A stretch of 64,000 nucleotides of DNA, taken from the NCBI GenBank assembly GCA_946894095.1, contig OX335643.1, positions 7,427,036-7,491,035 on the forward strand. The letters run 5' to 3'. How positions within the stretch are numbered: position 1 is the first letter of the stretch; each line of letters starts with the position of its first letter. Shown here in pieces: positions 18,714 to 29,380 of the stretch. The notes beneath the pieces were generated by a model. That model did not search any database. It was not told the origin of the DNA and was given only the letters and a program-made list of their open reading frames with translations. The translations under genes and the position numbers were made by a program. The DNA is from Incurvaria masculella (lineage: Eukaryota > Arthropoda > Insecta > Lepidoptera > Incurvariidae).

Positions 18714-21700
18714 GTAAGTTTTGATTTAATACGTTATTTACGCCTTTCAATAATATTAATAATAATAGTTTGAATTCATAACCACCTGATCTAGTTAGCA
18801 CTGTGTGTCAGGTGCCAATGGTTTTTCCCATCTAGATGAATCCTTATATATATGCAGTTATTTTAATTAAAGTTAAAAGAGAACAAAATGTATACTTACA
18901 TAGAAAAAATATAATTTAGAAACACGGAGGTAAAACACGATCGAAATACAGTTGGGTGTAGGTGTATGTGTGATTGTCAGTGACTGTGTGCAGTGTAATT
19001 GGTAGTGTATGTGTAGATGTAAACAAAAAAAGGATGTGAAATTACGTGTTTGAGGAATGGGGGTCATGTATTGTGCGAAAGCGATCATAGTTTGATATAT
19101 ATTAGTCGTATTCATAGTTAGCTGTCAAAATTTCGACTTTCAACCGGAGATAATCCATGTTTGAAATTTATCACACTGAATATCATTTTGGGAGGTTGTC
19201 AGATATGGACCACTACATGATGAAACCATGCACCATTTTGTGAAAATGTACTGAAAATGATTAACGTGGAATCGGAAACACGAACGACGAATTGTTTATT
19301 CGTATCTTACGAAATACTCGGGAATAAAAGCTGTGGGCCCAATTGTGTTCTTTTTACGCTCCGGAACCCACACAGCACAAAAGTATGCAGCAGTAAGTAA
19401 TACGGGGACCTACAAATTTACGTGGATTCAGAACCTCGGGTTACTCTTATTTTCAATGCAAAGTTCACATTTAAAACCCTAGGATTGAGCCCGCCAACTT
19501 CAATACATAGTACCACAGGTCTTACTCCCCTCACGGAGCCGAAACAAGTTTATAGTCCAAAAAAGTGAGGCTGACTCAGATTTAAAAACAACTGACTTTA
19601 AGGTGGGCCATCTCGCTCAACTCCCCATACAAACGGGGAAAGAAGATCACGCCCATATTTCTTGTTAGAGATCCCAAATTTTGCTCAAAATTGCTTTATT
19701 TGATCGAACTAGATGTCTGATGACCGTTGGCATTGTAAAATTGTATTTGGTTTCTAAGTTATAAGGTCCGAAAGTTCCAAATGTTTCGCGGGTTTTATAC
19801 AACAACTTTGGAGGTGGATCACGCAATGATAAAATAAGAACATCTTGAAAAGATTAGTCATCGGACATAGGTTATTTAATCAAGATTTATAATCTATGTG
19901 GTTTTTGTTAGATTTTTTACTACAGCGGTCGTGGTTTACTTTTAGCTATAAGTCGTATTGTAAATAAATTTTTCATAAATCTTATCAAATCATACACTAT
20001 GCACATTTTCGTTTTTGTGGACATGTTGCATCATCCTCATCACGGAGCCTGTCTTTTTCTTTGAAACAGAGCGCAACAGCACGGTTTTGTACCGTGCCCG
20101 CGAATGAGTTAGTCCAGCCGGGTTGGGCCACCTTATGGGATTTATTCGTAGGGATACATTTAAGAATTATTTATTGAATGATTTGACTAGTAGTTCGCCT
20201 TCGCGCGAAATTCGCGCAACGGGGCGATGCAGGATTTTCGACCCCAACTATAACTCGGCAACGCCGTGACCGGTTTGGGTCATGTGCAAGTCTTTCAAAA
20301 ACATACATTTATACATACATGCATATAAACGCCGGGTTGTTCAAGTAAACTTTGCTTGCTCATTCAACGAGAAACGCACGTTTTGTCCCTCAGGTGACCT
20401 TTTTTAAGCCTTCATGCATTAATTTACCTCCAATAACTGTAACACTGACCATTATCGCAAAAAACTGACTTGTAAATGTATAAAATGAAATTTATAAAAA
20501 AACCGACCAAGTGCGAGTCGGACTCGCACACGAAGGGTTCCGTACCATCGTACAAGATTTAACTCAAAAAAATACGTTTTTTGTATCGGGCCGCCCTTTA
20601 TTTTTATTATTTTTTAATGTTACCTATTTGTTGTTATAGCGGCAAAATAAATACATATTCTGTGAAAATTTCAGCTCCCTACCTATTACGGTTAATGAGA
20701 TACAGCCCTGTGACAGACGGACGGACGGACGGACGGACAGCGGAGGCTAATTAATAGGGTTCCGTTGGCACCCTTTGGGTACGGAACCCTAAAAACTAAC
20801 TTTGTCTGATTTGGCTGACCAGTTTCAACTCCTGCCCTCATTACTAGAGAGTTCTCATGTCAGATGTAATATTCCAGGCTTCGTTGCGGACGCGAAGAAA
20901 GCATTACAAGTGGGGGATGTCGTGCTGGTGGCATCCAATAAAGAGACTGTGGTAGCTCTGCAGGAAAATCACGGAGGTTACAACGGAGACATGGACAAGG
21001 TAATATCAATTTTATTTGCAATTAGTATTAGTAAGGCAATCAATTCATACTTTGAACTTTATCAAGCATGAGTTTGGTCGATATTTGAATCCATATAACT
21101 GTCTCTCACCATAAATAAAAGAGGAAAGTATAAGCTAACTTCATTCAACGTACAAAACTGCTAATTTTCGCTAATGTAAAGTTCGGTATAGTTAGTCCGC
21201 CCACTCTGAATAGCACTGTATCTGTCGTATTCAGAGTGGACGGACTAACTTTAGTACGCGTATTAAGGTCGGACTAAACTGGTTTTTGTATGGTAGTCCG
21301 GTGCTAACCCCGTACACGGTAGTACACGTAAAGGTTCACTCTAATTACGACTTTATAATTCTTACAACTAAAAAAATATATACTTAATATTAACCGTCAC
21401 CACCACCGAGAGAAAATTAAGAGTAGGTACAATGGTTTGAGATTAAAAGTAAATTATGAATAAGATTCCTGTATGAGAGTCTGACCAACACCTACATACA
21501 ATAAAATAATACTTAACTACTGTTCGGGAGCACAGTGAGACAGAGAGGGTAGGTATATTCCTACCCTCTTTAACTCGTATTGAAAAATGTTTTTTTTCTT
21601 CTAATACGCAGGCTCTGGGGAAAATAGGGCGCGTTCGTAGTCTGGAGAGTGACGGTGACATTCAAGTGAGAGTCTGCGGAACTACGTGGTTCTACAACCC

Positions 21701-24700
21701 CGACGCTGTCACCAAGATTGCGTCGTCTGGTGATGTTCCGAGACTGGACGCTTTTGCAGGTATCACTGTCATACCAGACATAGAAACAAGCGAATTCGGG
21801 TGCTTTGAGCATTTTATCTGGTAATGGTACACCACTTCAATGTTTAACCAAGTATTCCTTGGTATGTTGGGAGCAAAAAAAGTTGAAAAGATTTTGATGT
21901 ATGGTTCTTAAAATTCGTTCTTCCCATATATTTTTCGTACATAAATAAACACCTAATTTTGCATGATTTGAAATGTTTAAATAAAACATGGAGTTATGTA
22001 AAATCAGCCAGTGCGAGACGAAGACGATAATTTCGTGAATAATGGACGGATTTTGAAATGATTGTTATTATTTTATTTTTATTTTGTTAACCAGTTTAAT
22101 TAGAGTTACCAGAAGTTTGCGGTTGCATTATTTTTTTGTTTCAGATACATGTGAAAAAGGCCCTGTGATCGAGATATCAAAGAAAAGAGTCAGGAAAGTC
22201 GGAAGGACAATCGACCTGGACTGTACTGTAAAAAACAATACATTCAATTCCACATACGTGCGCTGGGTGAGTCAGGCCACTAAATATTATTTCGAATTTT
22301 ATTCCATTATATTTATTTGAGTTATTTCACAATCTGATGACGGAATCGATTAACTCAGTGAAGAAGAACCCGCACATAAACTTCACTGGTCTTATTATTT
22401 TTGTTTAAATTTATGCTATAATACACTGAATGCTACTGCAAAACTTTCATATTGGGTAGAACCGTCTGAGCTAAAGAACCAAAAACTACAAAGAAACAAG
22501 AATTCACTGTGTGATCAGTCTAAAATAGAGATTACTTTACCAAATATCCAATTTGTTGCATGCAAATTACCTAACCAAATATAGAATGCCCAACCCATCC
22601 TCCTTGGTAAAGGCGTAAGGCAGGGGGATGTGATCTCACCCCAAGCTTTTCACAAACGCATTGGAAGATGGGACAACATTAGTATCAACGTTAATGGAGA
22701 TTGTTTTCAGTCATCTTTGCTTCGCCGATGACATTGTTCTTCTGTCAAATTCCCGAGTTCAGCTTCAGACCATGCTGGAAGACCTTTATAAAGCATCGAT
22801 AAAAGTAGGTCTGAAGATGAACTGGGACAAAACCAATGTCATGGCGACCGAGGGTATGACGGGAGGGCAAATCGTTATCGTCAGAGAAGTGATCAAAGGG
22901 GTTGAAGATCTCGTATATATCGGTCAGATTCTACGGCTTGGTAGACAAGGACTGACTAAGGAGGTTTAGAGACGAATTCAACTGGGTTGAGCTGCCTTCG
23001 GAAAGCTTACATTCGCTCTGAGGTCTGTCCTTTCGCAAAATTTAAAGACCCAAATATATGACCAGTGCCTCCTCCCGGTTATGACGTACGGGTGTAAAAC
23101 GTGGACTCTGATGGTCGCCGTTGTCCAAAGTTTGAAAGTTGCCCGGCGAGCAATGGAGCGAACCTTGCTGGGAATATGGTGCGTAACGAGGCAATCCGCC
23201 GACGTACCAAAGTAGTCGCACCGGGTGGCTAAGCTCAATGGCAGTGGGCTGGTCACGTCAGCCGAAGAAGCGACGGCCGTTGGAGTAACCGTGTCCTACA
23301 CTGGCGGCCGTGGACAGGAAAACGGAGTGTGGGAAGACCACCCGCCAGGTAGGACAACGACATCAAATGCGTCGGCAGAAAGCAGTGGTTCCGTACCGTT
23401 GAGAGCCAAGAGGACTGGAAAAAAATTGGAGAGGCGTATGTCCAGCAATGGACGCAAAGATACTGAATGACTGACTGACTAACTAAATAAGTTTATAGTT
23501 TAATAAATATATATACATACGTGGTATTGCAAGCGTTTTTTGTTGTAATAACGGGTGTGTGTGTCCTTGTACATGCCGTTCGTCTCAACTTCTCCTATTG
23601 AACTGCAGAAACATAAAATTACAGACTATAACTAAAGCTATAAAAGGTATTATTTGTTATAATATATGGTGAGCACAGTAAAAAGTTATATATTTAATTT
23701 CACAAAACATTCAATAAATAAAAAGGTAAGCATACGGGATAATTATGAAGCATAGCGCCAAAAGTTTCGAATTTTAAATGCCAACTTTTTGCACATGTCC
23801 TCACAAATATTTAATATATTCCAGCGTATGTACTGGGCTATTTTACTCGCAATTTCAAGTTCTACAATCGGACTAGTGGCCTTTTTGTTGTTGCTGTATC
23901 CATCAAATGTGTAAAGTTAGTGCACAAACACGAGTTACGAATTCAAATGGACTCGTGTTTCTGCTCACTAACTTTAAGTTGAACTGAAAATTGTGAGTGA
24001 AATAGCCCGGTACGGTCCCAGATCATATTTTGAAAATTGGCATGAGATTAAAGACCTAAAACAGAAAAAAGAACCTTTTGTAAATATAACTTTTTACGTT
24101 TTGCTCCTTAATTTTTTCAGAAAAGCCAGCCATTTCTTCACAAAAGGAGGAGATAGAGCATCATTTAATATATTATATATAGTTTTATGGCAGTGCAGCA
24201 ATATTTCTTCATATTTTTAAAGAGTTATAGCAGAAACAGCTTTAAACGACCGAGGCGTTGTCAACTTCAACCCACTCACGCCCTTAATGAAATGTGTGAA
24301 ATATCTTGAACTAAATAATTTTCGGGATGGTTTTTTTTTAGAGAACACTGCTTACTTTTCTCTCCACAATGACTCCCCGAATAATTACACCCGTTGAACG
24401 TGAGTAACCTCTAAGAAAATAATGTAAGTATTGTTGTATTTGTCATCAGTCAAAGGGGGACCTGCACTTCTCCCGCGATACTACCCTGGAGGTGACGGAC
24501 CCTCGCATAATGATAGTCTTTGACGACGATGAAACCTTCACATTGCAGGTAGGTGTTTTTTTAGTGACATTTTAATATGAATACACTGCCATCTGCTGAA
24601 AGAAAGCGGAAGCAATACAGAGTTGGGTGATTTCTCCTGGCGGCGGAAAAAAACACTATTTAAATCGATAATAATTAATGTTGTAAACTGTAACCCTGCT

Positions 24701-26958
24701 ACTAATAAACCTAGATCATTGCCTGAACAGTTATACAATGTTTTGTCCCTTTCTCTCGATTTCGAAACTGCATGTCAATGCAAAGGACAAAACATTGTAT
24801 AACTATTCAGACGATGATCAGCGTTTATATATAATTTTTAGTTAAGATGCGTAAAGCTCGAGTTCCCACTTTACAAACATTTAAGAACGGCCCGTAAGCT
24901 ATGCTCCCCATATAAATGTAGTTTTCTAATCATTTTGAAAACCACTGTTCCAGTTGAATTGATATTTAATATTTAATATCAGGCAACAAATATCCGTATC
25001 AATAGGTTTTTGGTTTTTTGAAAAATCTAAACCGAAGCAAATGAAAGCAAAAATAAACATTCTCATATACATTTTGTTTTCTCTGTGGTTTGACCGGTAT
25101 CAAATATCACGTAAATTACAACGGTAGTTTTCAAATGATAGTAAACCACGTTTGTATGGGGAACGTAATTTTATTATGTTTACGGACCCACCTCAAATAT
25201 AATATAGCCCCCGGCTAAGGAGTAGCAAGGGTTTCAAATAATAAATAATAAAATAACCGTTATTGCCTTTGCATAGATCGACGACATTCAGCTCGAAGAT
25301 GCGGGATGGTACATGTGCGAACTTGTAAGCTCTGACGGAAATTCGTCGTTGTCCGCCGCTGCAGTGGAACTCGTGGTCCACCACCCGCCAGTCTTCTACG
25401 ATAACTCCACGAGCTCTCTGACGGTCGACGAAGGAGAAAGTGAGTATACTTACAATCTCCTTTTGTCAGCCTCAGCATAGATTAGAGAGGAATGGATAGA
25501 TTGCTAACGTCATACAACGGCTCGTATACTTTCGCATAGCGGATCGTAGCCTAGTGGCGCGGGGACTGGCCTAGCGTACCAGAGGCCTGGGTTCAATTCC
25601 GACATGCACCACTGTCTTTCGCTTTCCGAGTTCGATAAGTGCATTTCGTCACGAATGCGAGCTGCTCCATGATTTGGAATCCATGTCAACTGTAGGTACA
25701 CTTCCCCTACTAGGTGGTAGGGTTTAAGCCCGCCCCGGCTGGTACCATCCCATTGGATGAAAAAAAGGTCGAAGCGGCAATGAAAAATTGTCCGTGTTTT
25801 CCATCCAGTCCAATGTAGCCGTGCTCATAAAGGGAAGGTCCTGGCATGGCACCTAATTCCTTCGGGAATGTGGTGTATTGGGCTATATTCATAAGGGTAG
25901 CTGTGTGGTATTAGCCATCCATGTCAGGTCGCATAAAAAAAACGAGTATTGAATAATGACAATAAAAGTCCACAGGTCGCGTTGCAATTCACATTTTAGA
26001 AAACCCACAAAAGCTTCTTGTAGATCGCCCATCGAGTCACTGATTGCAGGTGCTACATTGGAATGCTTCGTCAAGGGATATCCTCGACCAAGCGTTACGT
26101 GGCATCGTGTCTTTCGGGAGTCCATCGCACCAATCGATGACCTCATATACAGGTTTGTGAACCCTGTGAGACCACTGACCATGTCTTATTTATTTAAGGT
26201 TATCATGCTGTCCCCTCGAAGTAGAAATTTCTAGTTCGGATAAAATATTTCAAACAATATAGGGCAGCCGTGAGTGAGAACTATGTAAACTTTTATTATT
26301 CCTCTCTCTTAAAGCGTTCCTTTTAAAGTTACTTCAGCAAGTTAAAGATATGAGGTGATATGTTTACTAGTAGGCTAATGTCACGGACAGACGTCCATGA
26401 CAAATTGATTAAAAAACTTAACCTACCATTTTCCAGAGGTGAGACCCTGGAGATAGAAGCAGTACGTAATGCAGATGACGGTGGGTACTACTGCGTTGCT
26501 GACAATGGAGCCGGACTCACGGCGAGGAGGGATGTCCACTTGATGGTGTCGATAACCCCGAACAACTCTACAGGCCCTTCACTGGTGAGGGTAAGTTTGA
26601 TTGACAAGAATGTTCAGCGACGAATTTATGTTTCCAATGTTGATCAGCAATCATTTATTGATGGACAAATTTTCATTACCTCTTCGACCATTGTTAGTTC
26701 AGTTTTCTAAAGTTAATTTTATAGTTGTATTCTCAAAGGCTTAAATATTTACAGGCTCGAGATGAACCCAAATTTGCCACGACAACTATGGCTCCTCCGT
26801 CACCACCGTCGCTAGTAGAGCAGATGCGAATATTTGCAGAACAGGTCACCAACTCTACCAGGGAGATACGCCAGCGGGTCGACGAGGCTAATGACAAGTT
26901 GAGAGCCTTAAATCATAACTTCACAGTTCCAGATGGCTGCTTCAATGAAGTCAAATAG
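18662..26958 (+). CDS. Gene B: secreted MIB-repeat / two-Ig protein, Amalgam-like
   Basis: Nine exons join to 1167 nt, 388 aa plus stop, all borders GT-AG and in frame. Order: signal peptide (1-17), MIB SH3 repeat (about 18-107; exons 2-3), Ig1 (108 to about 225; Cys134-Cys195, Trp148), Ig2 (about 226-310; Cys241-Cys289, Trp253), and a polar helical tail (322-388). Ig1 and Ig2 have the spacing and motifs of Amalgam/Lachesin-type proteins ([20 protein letters not shown]). Several N-glycosylation sequons (for example N138, N142) and no membrane segment fit a secreted glycoprotein. The tail [20 protein letters not shown] looks like a coiled-coil or oligomerising helix. Known: Amalgam is a secreted adhesion molecule. 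Inferred: the MIB repeat gives it an added peptide-binding head. Its tandem paralog is gene C, and gene A is divergent. Function is otherwise unknown. Confidence 0.93.
18714..19597. other. Gene B intron 1, left part
   Basis: No exon is seen. 19250-19560 has weak likeness to SINE body sequence (GGGGACCTACAAATTTACGTGG). The remainder is AT-rich with no recognisable content. Confidence 0.4.
19598..20136 (+). mobile_element. TTAA-flanked MITE, copy 2
   Basis: TTAA-GGTGGGCCATCTCGCTC at the left and CCGGGTTGGGCCACC-TTAT at the right (last base of the TTAA mutated). Internal sequence matches the copies at 1752, 41881 and 51030. Confidence 0.85.
20497..20793 (+). mobile_element. Element P, copy 2
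   Basis: Full-length copy: AACCGACCAAGTGCGAGTCG start, GAAGGGTTCCGTACCATCG, GGACGGACGGACGGACGG microsatellite, and GGGTACGGAACCCTAAAAA end. It finishes 85 nt before gene B exon 2. Confidence 0.85.
20878..20999 (+). CDS. Gene B exon 2: MIB repeat first half
   Basis: Residues 18-58: [20 protein letters not shown], then [20 protein letters not shown] and K|GTAATA. The HGGYN motif matches the GHGGWN of MIB repeats. Acceptor ATTCCAG|GCTTCG. Phase 1 to 0. Confidence 0.92.
21612..21759 (+). CDS. Gene B exon 3: MIB repeat second half
   Basis: Residues 59-107: [38 protein letters not shown], ending DAFA. Acceptor CGCAG|GCTCTG, donor GCAG|GTATCA. Phase 0 to 1. Confidence 0.94.
22145..22266 (+). CDS. 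Gene B exon 4: Ig1 first part
   Basis: Residues 108-148: [20 protein letters not shown], then RTIDLDCTV with Cys134, two N-glycosylation sequons, and YVRW|GTGAGT. Acceptor TTTCAG|ATACAT. Confidence 0.94.
22590..23475 (+). mobile_element. RTE-type non-LTR reverse transcriptase, broken
   Basis: Carries RT pieces [13 protein letters not shown] (the F-A-D-D catalytic motif is intact) and MNWDKTNVM, then shifted frames with [30 protein letters not shown] and [11 protein letters not shown], ending in TGACTGACTGAC. Several frameshifts and stops mark it as dead. It lies between exons 4 and 5 of gene B. Confidence 0.88.
23476..24449. other. Gene B intron 4 remainder
   Basis: No exon is seen. 23870-24010 has an inverted pair around ACACGAGT/ACTCGTGT (AGTGCACAAACACGAG and CTCGTGTTTCTGCTCACT), a short foldback. 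The rest is AT-rich and unremarkable. Confidence 0.4.
24450..24548 (+). CDS. Gene B exon 5: Ig1 middle part
   Basis: 99 nt, residues 149-181: [20 protein letters not shown], then [19 protein letters not shown]. The DPRIMIV-DD--TFTLQ pattern is the D/E strand region and is shared with gene C. Phase 0 to 0. Confidence 0.94.
24549..25276. other. Gene B intron 5
   Basis: Two facing copies of an ACAAAACATTGTATAACT-type segment occur at about 24730-24750 and 24785-24805, forming a small inverted repeat (TTATACAATGTTTTGTCC and GGACAAAACATTGTATAA). Nothing else is recognised. Confidence 0.45.
25277..25439 (+). CDS. Gene B exon 6: Ig1 end and Ig2 start
   Basis: Residues 182-235: [20 protein letters not shown] closes Ig1 (Cys195). 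[20 protein letters not shown] opens Ig2, as in the linker of Amalgam-type proteins. Donor GAAA|GTGAGT, phase 1. Confidence 0.94.
25538..25941 (+). mobile_element. tRNA-headed SINE (family T), full-length
   Basis: The head reads TCGTAGCCTAGTGGCGCGGG with A box, then CTGGGTTCAATTCCGAC as B box; the body and the GTCAGGTCGCATAAAAAAAA tail follow. It is the best plus-strand copy, between exons 6 and 7 of gene B. Confidence 0.88.
26050..26152 (+). CDS. Gene B exon 7: Ig2 first part
   Basis: Residues 236-269, with [20 protein letters not shown] giving Cys241 and Trp253, and DDLIY at the end. Acceptor TTGCAG|GTGCTA, donor TACAG|GTTTGT, phase 1 to 2. The 103-nt length is the same as in gene C. Confidence 0.94.
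26437..26590 (+). CDS. Gene B exon 8: Ig2 second part
   Basis: Residues 270-321: [20 protein letters not shown], then [19 protein letters not shown] with Cys289, then a short linker with PNNSTGP. Donor TGAGG|GTAAGT. Confidence 0.94.
26755..26958 (+). CDS. Gene B exon 9: helical tail and stop
   Basis: Residues 322-388. A Pro/Thr linker ([10 protein letters not shown]) is followed by [20 protein letters not shown] and [17 protein letters not shown], a heptad-like amphipathic helix, then one Cys and TAG. It matches gene C exon 9 (E-I/V-TNST-EIR). Acceptor TTTACAG|GCTCGA. Confidence 0.93.
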   Translation, partial: ARDEPKFATTTMAPPSPPSLVEQMRIFAEQVTNSTREIRQRVDEANDKLRALNHNFTVPDGCFNEVK

Positions 26959-26999
26959 TAGACATCTCATTACAAATGCTGCTTCCTGTAGTGATCACG

Positions 27000-27188
27000 C
27001 GCTCAGGAATCAGGAATCTTTCAGTCGAGAAAATCGCTCATAAGCGGTTGTCAAATTGGTTTTCTAGAAAAAAATCCGAAGCACAGTAGTTCATGGATTC
27101 AAAGTTTCCCGTGGAGAACATTTATAAATGCGGTTTACTTGACTGAAATATTCCTGATTTCTAAGCTCGGAATTGCAAAAATAGGCTT
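27000..27188. mobile_element. Foldback MITE family F, decayed copy
   Basis: Left CAGGAATCAGGAATCTTTCA and GAAAATCGCTCATAAGCGG, right ATTCCTGATTTCTAAGCTCG and AAAATAGGC, keep the family layout but the arms have diverged. It begins about 40 nt after the gene B stop codon and so probably lies in its 3' UTR. Confidence 0.6.
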
Positions 27189-28358
27189 ACTGACTTTCTT
27201 TACTAATTCCATAATGGTAGGAAACGTTTCAAGTATAATTTAAAAGTCCGAAACGGAATAAAGCCAAAATATTCGTTTGACGTGGTTATGCTCACGTGGA
27301 AACAGAGTTTTTGGTGTATGAGCTAATCCACAAAACATCGGTTTGAATTCACCAAGATTTTCCACAGACGTGGTAAATGCATGCAAACTTATAATGTTAT
27401 TATCGTGGTAATAAGACATACATGTCGTCTCTATGAACTGAATTGTTATTAAGTAAATATACTTGATTATACTTACGTCCCGAGCAAACTTCGTTTTTTT
27501 TTTCAATTAATGTGATGTAAGCGTAGAATCGACCGTGAAACAAGGACACAGTCATTAAAGAAAGCAAAAGCCACGAAAGCGTTAAATCAATGTATGTATA
27601 ATCTTAACAGGGTACTACACTATTCGTGTCGGCCCATACAAAAAGGGAAAGCTATTTCCTACTCCATTTCTAAAGATATTTGGTTTCAATTACGCCAACA
27701 ACATCATCTACCAGCACGTAGACATTCATGTTTTCAAATTTTTTCAAAGTTTTTTATTTACTGGAATGTTAATAATAATGTGAAACATTTTGAAATAAAA
27801 ATTATGCATTATCAAACTGTTTTTAAGTTAATCTAGGAGACGAGCCACAAAGATTTAAAAATATATTCAAGAAAAACATTATAAAATCGGACATGATTTG
27901 ACGGACAGCTTTCTCCTGAGGGTAGCTGCACACATCTTCGTATATGAATAACGGCCGTTTCAATTGTAAAATGTATGCTCTTAATGACAGCTGTTTTTTT
28001 AATTTGAAGATTGAGAACAACTAATTTGGGAGGTACTTTACAATATGAAAAGATCTTCCAGAGACTTACAAACGAAAGTTGAGTAGTCGATGCAAAGTGA
28101 TAATGTGATGAGGTTATCTTCTCGACTTTGAACGAATGGTATCTACAGTGAAGTCAGCAAGGGGTTTTCCCTATATTTGTAAACAAATTAAGTACTTCAT
28201 TTCACGTCACTTCATATTGAGAACATACTTCACTGATTCTTGAAATCATTGCTAATAATTCACCAATGACGCCGAAATTTCCGAAAATATGCACCTAATT
28301 TTTGTAACTTTTAAATATGAACCTCTCTGGACCATACCAAGTTTCACACTAAGATCCT

Positions 28359-28500
28359 TTTTCACCATGTCCTGATTAGCTTGATCGGCGGATAAAGAGG
28401 GTCTTTCTTACCAGCTTGCAATCAATACTCACTATATATATGTTAATCAGCACTGTAAAATGAAGGTCCTTTAAGTGTTGATTCATCTTAATCAACAATT
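28359..28500 (+). mobile_element. MITE family G, diverged copy
   Basis: TTTTTCACCATGTCCTGATT, CTTGCAATCAATACTCAC, AATCAGCACT and CTTTAAGTGTTGATT follow the order of the complete copy at 28743-28904. Confidence 0.6.
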
Positions 28501-28742
28501 AAAGGGCCTTCATTGCATGGTAAAAACTAGGAAGCGTGGTTTTTTTTGAATGGCCTTTATAACTAAAGTGCTGACTACATTGTACAGTATTGCTCGTAAG
28601 ATGGTAAGAAAGGCGACCTAGTCAAAGGTTATGAGCCGATCAAGTTAGTCAGCTTATTTTTAAAACCAAGCTTAGGGTGTTGTTTTAATAAATTAAACAT
28701 TGTATGGGCTGGATGCTAAACGTAATGAAGTTTGAGACACTA

Positions 28743-28904
28743 AGGGCCTTTTTCACCTACTGCTGATTAGCTAGAGCGCCACATATTAAGGGCCTTTCTT
28801 AGCAGTTTGTAATCAATACCAGTACAAGAAAATCAGCACTTTAGTAATAAAGGCCGTTTAAGTGTTGATTAAAATAAATCAGCACTTGGTGAAAACCAGG
28901 CTAC
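28743..28904 (+). mobile_element. MITE family G, complete copy
   Basis: 160 bp: AAGGGCCTTTTTCACCTACT start and TTGGTGAAAACCAGGCT end (inverted GCCT-TTTTCACC termini), with AGTACAAGAAAATCAGCACT and TTTAAGTGTTGATTAAAATA inside. Other copies: 45329-45444, 59518-59682 and fragments at 5876, 6412 and 29678. Confidence 0.75.
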
Positions 28905-29049
28905 ATAAAATTAATATTAAATATAGCCATAGATGTTGTAACCAAATAATTTTCAGAACTTTAGGTTTCTTTTATTATGATAGGGCGCAGGCCAGGCGCT
29001 CACATTGAGGGCCCCCACGAGGCCAATGGGCTCTCGAACTTTCGTGGGT

Positions 29050-29380
29050 CTGCGAAAAATATGCTGGCCAGGCAGGCGCTTCTTCAAACCATATTTGAAG
29101 GCCCCAGATTGTACTTCGGGGGAAAACCTCGGTCTATTCCACAGTTTATCGGCTCTATAGATAAAGGACTTCATTGTAGAGACGATATAACACAGAGATT
29201 AACCGTGCATCCTTTCGAAATGGAGGGGCGTGCATCCCTATTCAGGAATAACCCGGGGCCGTTGACAAGACGTACGGCACGTCGCTGCATCGAGTGCAGT
29301 GAGCCAAGCAGGTATTTAGTTGAGCCGTCTCATGAAAGCGAACAATACTCCACACAGGACCTCATCTGCGCCTTGTAGAG
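29050..29380 (-). mobile_element. Non-LTR ORF2 C-terminal fragment
   Basis: The minus strand reads YKAQMRSCVEYCSLS, a stop, DGSTKYLLGSLHSMQRRAVR and LVNGPG, then a shifted frame with YRADKLWN and GAFKYGLKKRL. The same block occurs on the plus strand at 51640 (YKARIRSCLEYCSHVW; SLNSIQRRAVRLV). The open frame on the opposite strand here is only its shadow. Confidence 0.78.

Noticed and set aside
20802..21071. ATG upstream of gene B exon 2 as an alternative start
   Set aside because: The extra N-terminus lies in element P flank and intron. The acceptor ATTCCAG at 20877 and the phase match with the signal-peptide exon explain the exon fully.
25956..26234. Plus-strand frame extending exon 7 of gene B upstream
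   Set aside because: Exon 7 is delimited by GATTGCAG and TACAG|GTTTGT at exactly the paralog length of 103 nt; the extension is intron.
28977..29378. 133-codon plus-strand frame as a possible gene
   Set aside because: The minus strand carries recognisable non-LTR ORF2 motifs (EYCS, QRRAVRLV, ADKLWN), so the plus frame is its shadow.
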